In this document: positions 12,483 to 23,676 of the stretch, piece after piece | How the letters are laid out: every line of letters begins with the position of its first letter | How positions within the stretch are numbered: the first letter of the stretch is position 1 | Assembly (NCBI GenBank): GCA_963930645.1 | Contig: OZ005660.1 | Location: 249,448,731 to 249,512,730 of the forward strand | From: Salticus scenicus | Lineage: Eukaryota > Arthropoda > Arachnida > Araneae > Salticidae | DNA: 64,000 nt | Direction of reading: 5' to 3' | Notes under the pieces: model-generated | Seen by the model: the letters and a program-made list of their open reading frames with translations, nothing else | What the model was told of the DNA's origin: nothing | Database searches by the model: none | Position numbers and translations under genes: made by a program

Positions 12483-12895
12483 TAAAGAAGTTTGTATTTT
12501 GCTTTCTAGTAGTAGCTTTGCTTTAAATAAATTGCTTTAAAATGTTAGTTTGCATATATATACTTTTAAAATAATTCTAGAATTCTCTGTAAATATTTTT
12601 GGTATGTGTTCGAAGAAATTTATAATCTGAAAAAATTTCATTTTTTAAAACCCCTAGTTTTATATGAAGCACTATGAATTTGTTTGAATTACCTCAAATT
12701 TTATCCTGAAATCAACATATTGTTATTTATTTAGTATTGTGCATTGGTATTTATTGTGATTATTACTGTAAGGTTAAATATAGGAAAATGTTAATACTAG
12801 TCTTTTTTTTTTTTTTTTTTTTTTTCTTTTTTAAAAGAAGTTTGTAATTTGCTTTAAATAAATTGCTTTAGAATGTTAGTTTGTACATACAGTAG
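12045..12895. repeat. 353-bp tandem repeat, 2.5 copies
   Basis: Landmarks repeat at a spacing of about 353: GGTATGTGTTCGAA at 12248 and 12601, TTGCTTTAGAATGTTAGTTT near 12180, 12533 and 12866, and TTGTGATTATTACT near 12406 and 12756. T runs of different length sit at the same point of successive copies. Confidence 0.9.
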
Positions 12896-13810
12896 CCGCC
12901 GCTTTGTAAAATCATGTTTGGTTCATCAAAATGATTTTACTAGGCGGCTGATTTTTATATCCGGCAAACATGCCTGAATTCAATAAAAGGGTATTCATTA
13001 CTTAAATATAGAAACAAATTCTTTTTCGCCCTTCCATCTATCAACTAGCCATCTGTAGAAATGGAGTGTTTGCTACTTATCATTCATTTAAAATTTTCGG
13101 CTTTTAAGAACAAAATTATATGAAAGATAGAAATTTTCTTTGACCTGGCATTCTTGTACCTATCTAAAACTGCTGCGTTGATCTGCTTTCATTATTCATA
13201 TTTGCTTGTGATTCACTCTTCGGTTTGGTAAAATTTAGGCACTAATATCTTTATTATTATGTTTACATGAAGCAAACTGAGAAATTTCGAGCTTCGATGT
13301 CGCCTGTACATTTGAAGAAAACCATCATTCTTTACCAAAATTTTACGCTTTACCTTCAAAATAAAAACTACCCGCTTGCATATCTTTTGCAGCTAAGTTG
13401 CTTCAAAATAAGAACTAGAAACTCTATTTGAATATTTTAAGACAGAAAAAATACTCATTGGCCAATCATGTGAGAATCCATTCCTTGAAGTCATAACTAC
13501 AACACACGGCGGGGCGTGTTTTTCTTTCTTTTCCCTTTCTGTTCTTTTTTTTTTTTTTTTTTTTTTTTTTGAGGCGTAAAATTTTTGACAAAGAATGATA
13601 ATGTGATGGCTTGCTATGTTTTGCTTCTTTTTTTCTTTTCAAAAATCTGGTGAGAAAATATAATTTGTTGTTTAGCTTACAAACGGGACCATTTTTACTG
13701 TTGAAGAGATTTTCTTTTGAGTTTATTAACCGGCGATGCTGATTTTATTAAGTGACGGTTTGTATTGATTTGATTCTGGATCCAGCAATTTAATCAGATT
13801 AGGCGGCTGA
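12891..13810. repeat. Dispersed repeat with GGCGGCTGA junctions
   Basis: The part at 12943-13291 is a second copy of the insertion at 8727-9030, sharing AAACATGCCTGAA, GCCCTTCCATCTATCAACTA and GGAGTGTTTGCTACTTATCA. It begins next to an inverted pair, AGTAGCCGCC near 12892 and AGGCGGCT near 12941. A further AGGCGGCTGATT lies at 13800 exactly where the right arm begins. AGCCGCC may therefore be a transposon terminus. No coding sequence is seen. Confidence 0.55.
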
Positions 13811-14261
13811 TTATTACTAATAAAGTTTAATGTTCAAGAAAATACGAGATAATCAATGATGAATATTCACTTCTACACTTAAAAAATATTTTAATTTGTA
13901 TTATAAATATGTGTGTTTATATTTTATTGCTGTATATTACTTATGTGTATGCTTAATATATTTACCTTCATATATGATTTATTAGTTTAATTTTTAATAT
14001 TGAAACCAGTTTTAATGTCTGTTTATGAATTAATAATAATAGCCGACTTGGTCAAAGAAAAATGTATACAAATACCTCTAATTAACAATTTCTTAGGTAT
14101 AATTCATACAACCTTTGGACAAAATCTTTGTGAATTAGAGGGAATTGACTGATTTGTATTGGTTTTACATTTTTTTTTTTTTTTTTCTAAAATATTTTTG
14201 TTGATTACATAGATAAAATTTTATAAAGTTTATTTCATTTCCAATATTTACATGTTATAGT

Positions 14262-14300
<39 letters not shown>

Positions 14301-14614
14301 TAAATAAATAAATAAAGCTTTGATTACTACAAATTTAATGGTACTGAAACAAAATTCATGTGAAAATAATAATCAAAACAGCTTTTTTTTACCTTATAGT
14401 AGAATTTATATTTGAAAATAAGTAAAGAAAAAATTTAATAAAATGAGAAATATATACCATGAATTCATGACTTGATTACTATATATCTTATATGTTGAGT
14501 ATTAATTATATATTTGCGTATCTTTAATCATAAATATTGTATGATTTATGCAGATACTGGTAGTTATTTCATTTTCATTACATTAAAAAAATTTTAATAC
14601 TTGCCTAATGTGTT
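13811..14614. repeat. Right arm of 6-kb inverted repeat
   Basis: Inverted counterpart of 8597-9607. A (TA)n tract at 14264-14296 is present here but not in the left arm, and the 304-bp insertion of the left arm is missing, so the arms have diverged independently. Confidence 0.85.
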
Positions 14615-14928
14615 GATTGCCTGTGAGTATTAAGAACTGCATTTTGAATTGTACTAAATTCATTAAATGATTTTTTGCTTGGGTTTTGATAAACAATATA
14701 AGGTTTTTCAATGCAGTCCATAGCACTTTTAAAGCAGGGTTTGAATTTAGTATTAGACATATTTTGCGACCATGAAATCACATTCAGGGGTCATCTTTGA
14801 CACCTAACTTTTGAACAGATTTAAAAAATCAATTTTGTCATTATAAAACTTTTCTTTATCATTTACAAACTGGTAGTTTATCATCTTAAAAAATTCTTAC
14901 TTTATCTGTTTCAACACATGTACATAAC

Positions 14929-14963
<35 letters not shown>

Positions 14964-15300
14964 AGCAAGTACAAAAATACATAAGGGCTGCTTGCAGAAA
15001 ATTACACCAACTTCATAAAAAATTTCAAGTATTTTTTTTTTTTTTTTTTTACTTTTTTACTTATTGTTATTACTTAGTTTGTATACAATCAGAAATTTTC
15101 TATCAGGATAATTTCTGAAATATTGAATTAATTTAAACCAAATTTTTTTATATGAAACTTGAAAATATAAATAAATAAAATATGAATAACTTAAAGTTTT
15201 AAACCTTATTTGAAAGCTTTATCATAACAAGAGATGGCAATGCAGCCACTTTCACTGGGGGACATCCCGCTTCTTCAGCAAACTTCACAGTGGTCTGTGA
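14615..15300. other. No gene seen; A and T runs
   Basis: A run of about 31 A at 14932-14962 and a T run near 15032-15050. The lysine- and phenylalanine-rich frame through them is a homopolymer artefact. Confidence 0.6.
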
Positions 15301-15488
15301 TGCTAGTAAGGGAAGTATGAATCAGTAAAATTGCTATTGAAACCAAACCAAGCTTAAATTAGAGAGCATGGTCAAAAACATAGGGTAGAGTTCAAATTTG
15401 CTGCAGCAACACCCATGGGGGCGAGATATAACCTCCTGATAGTTTTAATTATTTCTATAAAACCAACAAAACACACATCGTAGTAAGA

Positions 15489-15558
15489 ATGGGTGGTGCA
15501 GTGGTAGCGTGCTCGACTTGTGATTGTGATACAGAGGTTCTGTGATCGGGTCCCCACA
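15489..15558 (+). ncRNA. tRNA-like segment, SINE-head type
   Basis: Reads GGTGGTGCAGTGGTAGCGTG (A-box-like), then CTCGACTTGTGAT, then a degraded B-box region ending GGGTCCCC. The layout matches the D arm, anticodon arm and T arm of a tRNA, but the acceptor stem does not close. It is a tRNA-derived repeat, not a working tRNA. Confidence 0.5.
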
Positions 15559-16510
15559 AGAGTGTTTTGCTTTTTAATTTTTTTATTTAAATAAATTTTT
15601 TTTTACGTTTTTAATTAAATTATTAATTTAAGAGAACATTTATTATATATTAAGAATTTTTTTTTTTTTTTTTTTGAGTATTCTAATTAATAAAGTATTG
15701 ACCATGAATTAAAGAAATATAAATTTTTATTTATTTATAAAAAAGAAAATCATGGTTAAAAATACGAATATAGATTCTAATTTATAACTCAATTATATTT
15801 AAAAGTAGAATAATCATGAAACGATGAGTATTTTTCACAATGAAAGCAAGAAATATAAGAAGATTGATCACAATTATTTGAATTACAATTTTGTTCATCA
15901 CGAAAATTTTGTTAAATGTTTGGCTTTCCGTCACGATGAATAGATTTGTAAAATTCATATTTACCCAGATTTGAATTTTTCGAGATGTAAACTAATTATA
16001 AATTAGTGAAATCCTTTTGAGAAAATTTGTCATTGTGTTCAAGTTTATTGTCAATTCTTCCGACACCAGCAAATTTGACAGTTGTTTAATGAAATATTTG
16101 AAATAAAAGTTAAATGTGACATTCAATAGTTAAGCAATTGCTGTTGTTTACTCAGGATTTTTCAGACAAAATATTGCATGAATAATAATACAATTGAGAG
16201 CAGATGATTAATTCTTGCTATTAATGACGTCGATAAAAAATAATAATTAAAATTTTACATAGAACACTAGCACAAATCATTAACAAAGTTTTATCTTAAT
16301 GTAATATAAAAGTATTTCCCGTTAAATTATTAATTTCTTTTAATTTAATAAATGAATTTTGGTTAAAAATTATTAAATTGTCTGCATTGAAAAAAAAAAC
16401 TTTTTTTAATATAATTAATATTTTCTCCTAAAATAAAAATTTAATTTAATTAAACATTTAAAAAAATAAATATTTCTGTTGAAATAAAAATTAAAATACA
16501 AAACATTTTT

Positions 16511-16573
16511 ATGGGGAGTCAATCTCAGGACCTCTGTATCACAAGTCGAGCACGCTACCACTGCACCACCCAT
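16511..16573 (-). ncRNA. tRNA-like segment, inverted partner
   Basis: The complement carries the same A-box-like GGTGGTGCAGTGGTAGCGTG and a better B-box-like end, GAGATTGACTCCCC. It is the mirror copy of the segment at 15489-15558. Confidence 0.5.
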
Positions 16574-16867
16574 TCTTACTATGATGTGTGTTTTGTTGGT
16601 TTTATAGAAATAATTAAAACTATCAGAAGGTTATATCTTGCCCCCATGGGTGTTGTTGCAGTAAATTTGTACTCTACCCAATGTTTTCGACCATGCTTTT
16701 TAATTTAAGCTTGGTTTGGTTTCAATAGCAATTTTACTGATTCATACTTCCCTTGTAAGTGATGTTTTCTCTTTCTCTTGACCTTTCTTCCAGAAGGTTG
16801 TGCTACAATTCTGTGTAAGCCTGCATTTGATTCTTGGCCATTACATGAATTATGAATATATTATGTC

Positions 16868-17094
16868 GACATATGAACCACATAAAATACGAAAAAATCA
16901 CCACCAAGTTAATCAAAACCACCCAAAGCAATAGCATAAATATATCTGAACATATGAACAACATAAAATATGAGACAATCACCACAGCATCAACCAAAAC
17001 CCACCTGAATAGTAATATAAATATCAAAACATATGAACAACATAAAATACAGAAAAATCACCACCAATCAGCCAAACCCCCACCAATGCATTAA
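16868..17094. repeat. 81-bp tandem repeat, 3 copies
   Basis: CATATGAACAACATAAAATA, or a near variant, occurs at 16870, 16951 and 17030. Each is followed by AATCACCAC and a C-rich stretch. Open frames on both strands here follow from the repeat. Confidence 0.85.
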
Positions 17095-17278
17095 ATATCA
17101 AATTCAATGAGAATCGCAAATTATAATAACCCCAATTACGCTTTCTTTTTCAAAACAATTGAAATAGTAATAGTAGTAATTCATGTAATGACTAGAAATC
17201 GAAGACTGGCTTAGACTGATTGCAGCGCCACATTCTGAAAGAAAGATCAAAGAGAAAGGGAAAACAACGCTATCCAAA

Positions 17279-17416
17279 CGCTATCCAAAACTGTAAGTAA
17301 AATTTATGTAAATGTTACTTTGCACACATTTTCACTGTTAATATTATGATACAAAGAGATTGTGTGATGCAAAAAGAAAACATTTGCAGAAATTTTACTT
17401 GCAGTTTTGGATAGCG
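17279..17416. mobile_element. Short MITE
   Basis: Inverted ends CGCTATCCAAAACTGTAAGT at 17279 and, complemented, CGCTATCCAAAACTGCAAGT at 17416, followed by matching AAAATTT. An extra CGCTATCCAAA lies directly before the left end. Confidence 0.75.
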
Positions 17417-18480
17417 TGACGCAATAGACAAATCAATTTATTGAACTAGATAACTTCAATTTATAATGTACATTCAGTGAAAGTTTGATTATTTGACAGT
17501 ATATTTAAAAATTAAAATCATTATTTCAATATGTAAATACACTTTATTCAACAAAACAAAAAGTGATTGTTATGAAATCTAAAAAGAAATCTTTTTAAAG
17601 TAACACTCAGGCGTCACTGAAATTATATCATTTCTTTTAAAACTCATATTTTGAATTCACGAGATGCAAATGAAAAAGCATCAGTGAGTAAATTCTATAT
17701 ATTTTTTCACGTTGAAGTTGAAAATATTATGAATGTACTGTGATATAAATATAAATAGAAGAAAAAAGCAAATTATGAAATAAGAAAAATCTATGTATAT
17801 TTCAATTAATAGCAAAGCGTCACTCAAAATTTGATATCATTATTTTTAAGACCCATATTTCCAATTCATATCGAAATAAAGTGCTGCGTCACAAACTTTT
17901 AACCCGTTAAAGGTTTTTATTCTGATAAGTCATATACGTGAATTCAGCAGACTGAAATTTCTGCTATTACTTTCTTTCCTTCAACCAGAATATTTATTTG
18001 ATTTTTGTACTGGGAGGTGATTTTTTTTTCTTAGTTCAACTAATATGCTCTCATGCTTTTTGGATTACAGATTAATATGGACTAAACGGGAACTGAAACC
18101 TAAATTAAATTTCTATTTTCAATAAAAAACGATAAAATTTCTATTAAAAAAAAAAAAAAAAAAAAAAAAAAGGGGGATGAAATTTCAAATTAAATCACTT
18201 CACATTGTAACGCCCAGTCTAATGAGCTTTAATGGAAAAAAAAAAAAAAAAAAAAAAAAAAAGTGACCCCCCCCCCCAACCCTTTCAATTCAAATGTATA
18301 ATCCCACATTAACGAATTTCCCAGTTTAACTATAAATTTCAGTGATGCGGATTCATTTCTAAATTGGGGTTGTTCATTTAAGGATCTTTCACTTTTAAAG
18401 TCACTAAATTTCTTATTTGTCCTCACCCCTTATGGTTCATAACTAACAATTCAAAATTTAAATTAATTTCGTTACTAAAC
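17417..18480. other. No gene seen; homopolymers
   Basis: AT-rich. A runs near 18146-18170 and 18236-18262, the second followed by a C run. Two blocks with GCGTCACT and CATATTT near 17612 and 17818 are weakly repeated. Confidence 0.5.
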
Positions 18481-18484
18481 TTAA

Positions 18485-18640
18485 CCCTTAGCTGTCCGTT
18501 GGCTCCTGTACGGCCCATATACGGAATTTACGTATATGGGTCATCCGGCATTTGTTCCGCAGCTCCGTAAGCTCCGCTGCGGAGCCAAATATTTTTGGCA
18601 TGATTACGCTTAAGATGCTGCGGTATCGTCGGCGTTGGCA
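18485..18640. repeat. GC-rich hairpin cluster
   Basis: Begins TTAACCCTTAGCTGTCCG, which resembles one end of a TTAA-target MITE. It then carries two hairpins, CCCATATACG paired with CGTATATGGG, and CCGCAGC paired with GCTGCGG. The opposite terminus is not found nearby. Confidence 0.4.
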
Positions 18641-19041
18641 ATTGTGAACACCTCACGTAATTTATGGACACCCCTAAGCGTAAAAAATAGTCTGTTAAAA
18701 TCTTTTTTGTAATTGGAAGTCAATTGCTAATGTTATTACTTTAAAAATTTGTCCTTTGATCAAACAATTCAAAACACTCGGTGAAAATGTATACATATTT
18801 AGTATTTCTAACATTTATAGTGTTCTAGTTTTTACATTATATAGAGTTAATTATACAGTTTTATTTTCAATTACTCTCTAAAAATTAGGATTCTTTTTTT
18901 TTCTCCTTAGCATACATATGAGTTGAAATATAAGGATTCTCATGACATTAAGCATATTAAAATTTGTTTATATGTATTAATTATTTAAAAAATTATAGAT
19001 GAAAATTTAAATTTTTAAAAATATTAAAATGTTTTAAGCTA

Positions 19042-19246
19042 CCGTATATACTCGCGTATAAGTCGACCCCTAAATTTGAAAGATAAAATTGGTTTAATAC
19101 CAGTATTTTAGATGAATTTCCTTTCACTTGTTTTATCACGATTGATTTTGTGCATACAAAATAAAGGAAACAAGTTTAAAATACCGGTGCAAAAGAACTT
19201 TTTTTTTTCTCGATTTAGGGGTCGACTTATACGCGAGTATATACGG
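19042..19246. mobile_element. Mariner-type MITE, TA target
   Basis: Inverted ends CCGTATATACTCGCGTATAA followed by GTCGACCCCTAAAT, identical over about 34 bp on both sides, with TA on each outer edge. This terminus resembles a widespread Tc1/mariner-like MITE family. Inverted similarity continues weakly outside the TA on both sides (AAAATGTTT and its complement). Confidence 0.9.
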
Positions 19247-19273
19247 TAGCTTTCAAACATTTTAATTTTTTCC

Positions 19274-20600
19274 TTCAATATTTAAAAAAAATACTTTTGA
19301 AGATTCATCATCTATGTAAATTTATTGACAAGCTCGATGTAGTTTTACTTTCTTCTTTTAAAGAAAGAATCAAATTCGCGAAAATTTTCGAGTTCCCGGT
19401 GAAATTTCTCCCAATTAAGGTTACAATTAATTACTAGTTTTTATAACGTATAGTTGCATTAAATTTTGTATATGAGAAAGCACCTAGGAGAACCTATGTT
19501 TATTTAATTTGGGTGTATATCTGCAGAAAGATAGTGCCATTGTGTTGCAATATTCCCTGTTTAAGGAAATGCCATATCTCAGCGTCTATAGTGTATAAAT
19601 GCACCATACTTGATATTTCGGATGCTATTATAACAAACTCTGCTGATTTATTTTTGGTGAGTATCATCAGATATATGACGCTGGTTTTACTCACATTCTT
19701 CGGTTATTCCCTATGGATATATGGTTCATATTTTATGGATGTATGGATCATAAACCAACGTCTATGTATAAATTTGCACCAATCAGCATACATAAAATCT
19801 ATGTTGATTAAATATCTACGTATGTACATGAAATTTTTATTGTGTCCAAAGTTAAGAAATATTTTTATGTTTTAATGTTGTTTCATGAAGATTTCAGGTT
19901 TTTCAAAGTTTATAATTGTGTTTTAAACTATAAATTAAGACAAACTAAAATGGCTACACAGATTAATCTGGTCTATTAGAAGCTTTGGGTGGAATGTGCT
20001 TTACGATACTACTTGGCGTTTTGTTTCCGATCGCGGATAAAGATGCCCACCTTGCCACCCTCGATGTTTCGCGTCTTTGAACGATCAATGTTTGAAATGT
20101 GGTAACCTTACCATGATGTTTTGAAGCCGTGTGATTTTCACGTATCAGATTGTTGCGAAACAAAATTTTGTATGTTATAAATATTCAAGGAGTTTGCGAG
20201 AGACATGACATTTACAAGGAATTTTCGGCGGCTGTCAAAAAAAGTTATCCTTCTGAGACAGGAAAAATCTGAGGGATTTTTATTTATTTATATTTATTTA
20301 TATTTCAGAAAGAGTTCTGGTATTGATAGTATTTTTATTTTATAGTTTTGATTGTTCAGCAAATGTTTTATTTCATATGTTTCGTTTGGTTTTTCTTTTG
20401 CAATTTTGGCAACAGTAGGCGAATTTGAATTTGTTTCGTTTCACATGTGTTGAGGCAAGTTTAATTGGTAATTTATTTTTGTGTAAAATTGTGATTTTTT
20501 TAGTGACTAGAATTTAGTTATGAGCTAAAATATATTAAAATTTAATATATGAAAACATTCTAAAATATAAAATTTTGTTCCGAGGAATCTCGTCGTATTG
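19274..20600. other. No gene assigned
   Basis: Mostly AT-rich. The stretch 19963-20165 is less AT-rich and has a 66-codon minus-strand frame with varied composition (…TTFQTLIVQRRETSRVARWA…). I do not recognise it. It could be a fossil exon. Confidence 0.4.
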
Positions 20601-20650
20601 GATTGCCCAAAAAGTAGCGGTGGGCCGTTTTTCTTCATTCATTACGCTGT
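20600..20650. mobile_element. Possible solo mariner terminus
   Basis: TTGGATTGCCCAAAAAGTAG resembles the inverted terminus of mariner elements, typically GGTTGGCCAAAAAGTA. No partner terminus is visible in the neighbourhood. Confidence 0.4.
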
Positions 20651-20698
20651 AAGACCAAAAAATTTATCGTAAATAATAATTAAAAGATACATCTATAC

Positions 20699-21550
20699 AA
20701 AGTGTTCCAAAAGTCCCACACCTCCCTCTTAACTCGAAAATCAGTTGGAATTGTGAAAAATGGCGAAACACGTATTCAATGAATTCAAGAGGAAAAAAGT
20801 TTGGGCCTAGGGACTAGCGGGATTGCTAGGGCGGGCAACTTTAAAATTTCAAGTGGGAAGGTATGTCTTGTGATACATCCCTGGAAACCTCTATTTAAGA
20901 CAATGATTTTGATATAAATAGTTTCGCAATAGTTTCGCAAGACAATGACTTTGATATAAATAGTTTTGATATAAATAGTTTTTATTAAAGAAGATACATT
21001 AGTTTTTACACTTTTGAAAAGTAGATTTTATACTTATGTATCCTTTTTAATAATCATTGCTGGACAAAACTTTTTATATCAAAATCATTGTCTGAAATAG
21101 AGGTTTCCAGGGATGTATCACAAGACATACTTTGCCCAAAAAAGTTAGGGTCCGGGCAAGGGGGTGATAGGAGGGCGCTAGGTAGGGCAACTTTAAAATT
21201 TCAAACAGAAAAGAATGGCATGTGATACATCCCTGGAAGCAGCACAATGAATTTGATTTAAATAATTTTGTCGTGCAATGATGATCATCATAGGGCGAAA
21301 CTATTTATATCAAATTCATTGTTTTGAAGAGACGTTTCGAGGAACGTATCACAAGATACACCTTCCCACATCAATATTGAAAGTTGCCCTATCTAGAAGC
21401 CCCCCTAGCCCTCTTGGCCCAAACCTTGTCCCCCAGAAGTGGTCCCTCTCGAATTCATTAAACAAGTGTTTCGCCGTTTTTCACAATTTCGACTTATTTT
21501 CGAGTTAGGTGTGTGTATATGGGGGGGGGGGACTTTTGGAACACCGTGTA
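20699..21550. mobile_element. Composite fold-back with CACGGTGTTCCAAAAGTC ends
   Basis: The left end has AAGTGTTCCAAAAGTCCC and the right end the complement of CACGGTGTTCCAAAAGTCCC. The arms share TTTCACAATT, CGAAACAC and GAATTCA segments and their complements. Inside, a block with ATACATCCCTGGAAAC, GGCAACTTTAAAATTTCAA and AATGATTTTGATATAAATAG occurs about four times in alternating orientation. The structure is therefore a palindrome of palindromes. The 76-codon frame near 21278 is not a gene. Confidence 0.8.
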
Positions 21551-21869
21551 TATTTTTTTTTCTTGTTACATTTTTAAGATCAAATATCTTTAATAGCCAT
21601 CTTTAAAATTATATTAATATTAAAAATTATCTAAAGAATCTGTGCAACTAATTTTAAGAATTTAACATCCGCACCCTCACTCAATATATGTTATGCTGTA
21701 TGCGTAAATGATATACAATTATTTACATAGGCCAGCACACCACACACACACACATATATATAGCACAAGAGATTTGGATTTTCAATTCGATTTTGGAATT
21801 TTCAATTTTTAAGGGGAAAGTAGATTTGGGGGGCGGAAATTAGTTTGAGAGGGAAATCCGTTCTAAACA
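21551..21869. other. No gene seen
   Basis: AT-rich with a short CA/TA microsatellite at 21740-21762. Confidence 0.55.
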
Positions 21870-22436
21870 CACATGTAGCACCTCATTTTAAAAGTCTGGA
21901 AATTTCATGTTGATTGCAGGTGTTTGTATACAATATAGTGTGCCTCCTGCTGGTAAAAAATGGAACTAGGTGATTTTGTAGTAGGCCCTATCATGTTACA
22001 CCTTATTTTAAAGGTCTTGGTATTTTGTGACTGTTGGTGATGTTCATACAGAACACATTCTGTCTCCTGGCGGTAGAACTAAAGGATTTTGCAGTTGACA
22101 CCACAATGTGACACCTTATTTGAAAGGTCTTGGAAATTCAAGGAGATTGGTGATGTTTGTATACAACATACTGTGTCACCTGGTGGAGGAAAGTGTATTT
22201 TGCAACGTGTGTGCAGCATGCCTTCTATACGGTGCCGCAGCCACAGGCAGCGGAAACACGAGTCAGAGGTTCATTCGGTTCAAGGTTTATTTTTGAGAAT
22301 TTTTCCATGCTATTAGTGGCACGCATATACGCTGCCGCAGGCACCGGGGTCACGAGCCTGAGTTCTGTTCTGTTTGAGGCTTTTTTTTTTTTTTTTTTGT
22401 ACAGATGGTTATTTTTTTCGTGATGCTTTCATTTAA

Positions 22437-23676
22437 GGGGTTACATCCAGTTGTAATTTTCAAAAAATCGATTTTTTTTTTTTTTACATATTTTGAATGT
22501 ACATATATTTGATAATATTGTCTGAAAATTTCATATCGATCCGGCAATTAGTTTCGGAGAAATTTGCATATTTGTAAAGACGTCTCCGAGCGTTTTAAAG
22601 TAGGCGGAGCGTAAACCAGAGTAGCAGCTGTTTTTCATTATCCCTATGCCCTTGTCCATGCTTTTCATAATGTTTTGCTTCTTAGAATAAGAATATAAAA
22701 GGTTTATCTTATATCTGAGAGCTATATTTAGAAATTTTAGGTATACAGTAAGTAATAATCAGCTGATATGGAAAATAACTCCAAAAATAATCCCATGTGG
22801 CTCTAAGATCGTTGAAATTGCTGCTTATCTTGCTGCCGGCATGTTCAATGAAGGAAAAACATCTCTTCTATACTTCATGAACGCAATGGGACTATCGCTT
22901 GGGCCTAATGCCCATAGCTATGTAGAAAAAGAGGACGCAGAGCGCATCTTGATCTCTGACGCACGAGCGCAAGGGAGCACGCGCGAGGGGAGAATGTCAC
23001 GTAGACAACAACAGTCGGCTGTACTAGAAGCAAATGATGAAGCAGAGGGTTCCTCTTATGGTCCTGGAATAGATGACTCGATGTAAGTAGGAAAAAAAAA
23101 ATTAACTTAGTTTAAATGGTTCCCAAAACTTTAAATGCGTTTATCTCGAAACGGTGTTTTCAAAGTCGGTGAGCAAAATTTCTCCGAAACGGCTGGACCG
23201 ATTGACTTGAAATTTTGACACGATTTTCTTAGATATTTTTGTCAGGTAATGATCGTAGGAATAAGGTTTCTGATAATAATTTCGATTTTTTCAGCCACTT
23301 TCAAGTGTAAATTTTCATGAAAAAAACGATTTTTTTTTTTTGGGAAGCCGCCATTTTGTCAAAAATCAAAATTTTGACTATTCATACGATCATTACCTGT
23401 ATTCATCTATTCTAAAAATAAATCTTTTGGTTTTTTTTCATTTCAGATAATTTGGATCATAGATATCTTGCTCACCGCCAGACACCTTTTTGTGGAAGTC
23501 CTCTAGGAGATCTACTACAGGAACAGCGGAACCCAATATTTTTGTAAACTCATCACGGATTCTTAACATACATTAAATTTGCTATATGTATATGTATTGT
23601 ATATATTTCTTTAATAAAAGGCCTCTTCACAAAAAATTCACAAAAAAACACGTTGCATACAACTGGATGTAACCCC
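22437..23676 (+). mobile_element. TTAA-target transposon nested in the Helitron
   Basis: The termini are GGGGTTACATCCAGTTGTA at the left and its exact complement at the right, flanked by TTAA at 22433-22436 and 23677-23680. The target is visible because the host repeat occurs again without the insertion: ATTTAAAAATAGAAATTC at 23897-23914 equals the left and right flanks joined. The element is 1,240 bp and keeps the 3' part of a transposase gene, so it is a deletion derivative. TTAA duplication with this type of protein suggests Kolobok. PiggyBac is less likely because the termini start GGGG. Confidence 0.85.
22778..23086 (+). pseudogene. Transposase C-terminal fragment (Mutator-like domain, Kolobok-type)
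   Basis: The frame reads CGSKIVEIAAYLAAGMFNEG, then …GLSLGPNAHSYVEKEDAERI…, …ARMSRRQQQ-like basic residues, and ends YGPGIDDSM before TAA at 23084-23086. This order (SKIVEIA, FNEG, GPNA, a basic coiled stretch, YGPGI) matches the C-terminus of the Mutator-like transposase-domain proteins that are abundant in spider genomes. The first ATG at 22841 is internal to the homology, which extends upstream to about 22778. The catalytic part is missing, so the fragment cannot move DNA by itself. It lacks frameshifts across about 100 codons, so the copy is fairly young. Confidence 0.8.

Larger units (their letters stand above)
15305..16757. mobile_element. Long inverted-repeat element with tRNA-like arms
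   Basis: Arms of roughly 270-310 bp at 15305-15620 and 16480-16757 are inverted copies. They share AGGGAAGTATGAATCAG, GAAATAATTAAAACTATC and CACCACCCATTCTTACTA or their complements. Each arm contains a tRNA-like segment, listed separately. The 860-bp interior is AT-rich without a reading frame. The two similar 61-65 codon frames, one per arm on opposite strands, are readings of the same repeat and not genes. Confidence 0.8.

Noticed and set aside
15372..16708. Two similar short proteins on opposite strands
   Set aside because: They are the two arms of an inverted repeat, including the tRNA-like part, so similarity does not indicate coding.
19513..19875. 120-codon + strand frame
   Set aside because: Hydrophobic AT-driven composition with an overlapping antisense frame, no recognised domain and no supporting context.
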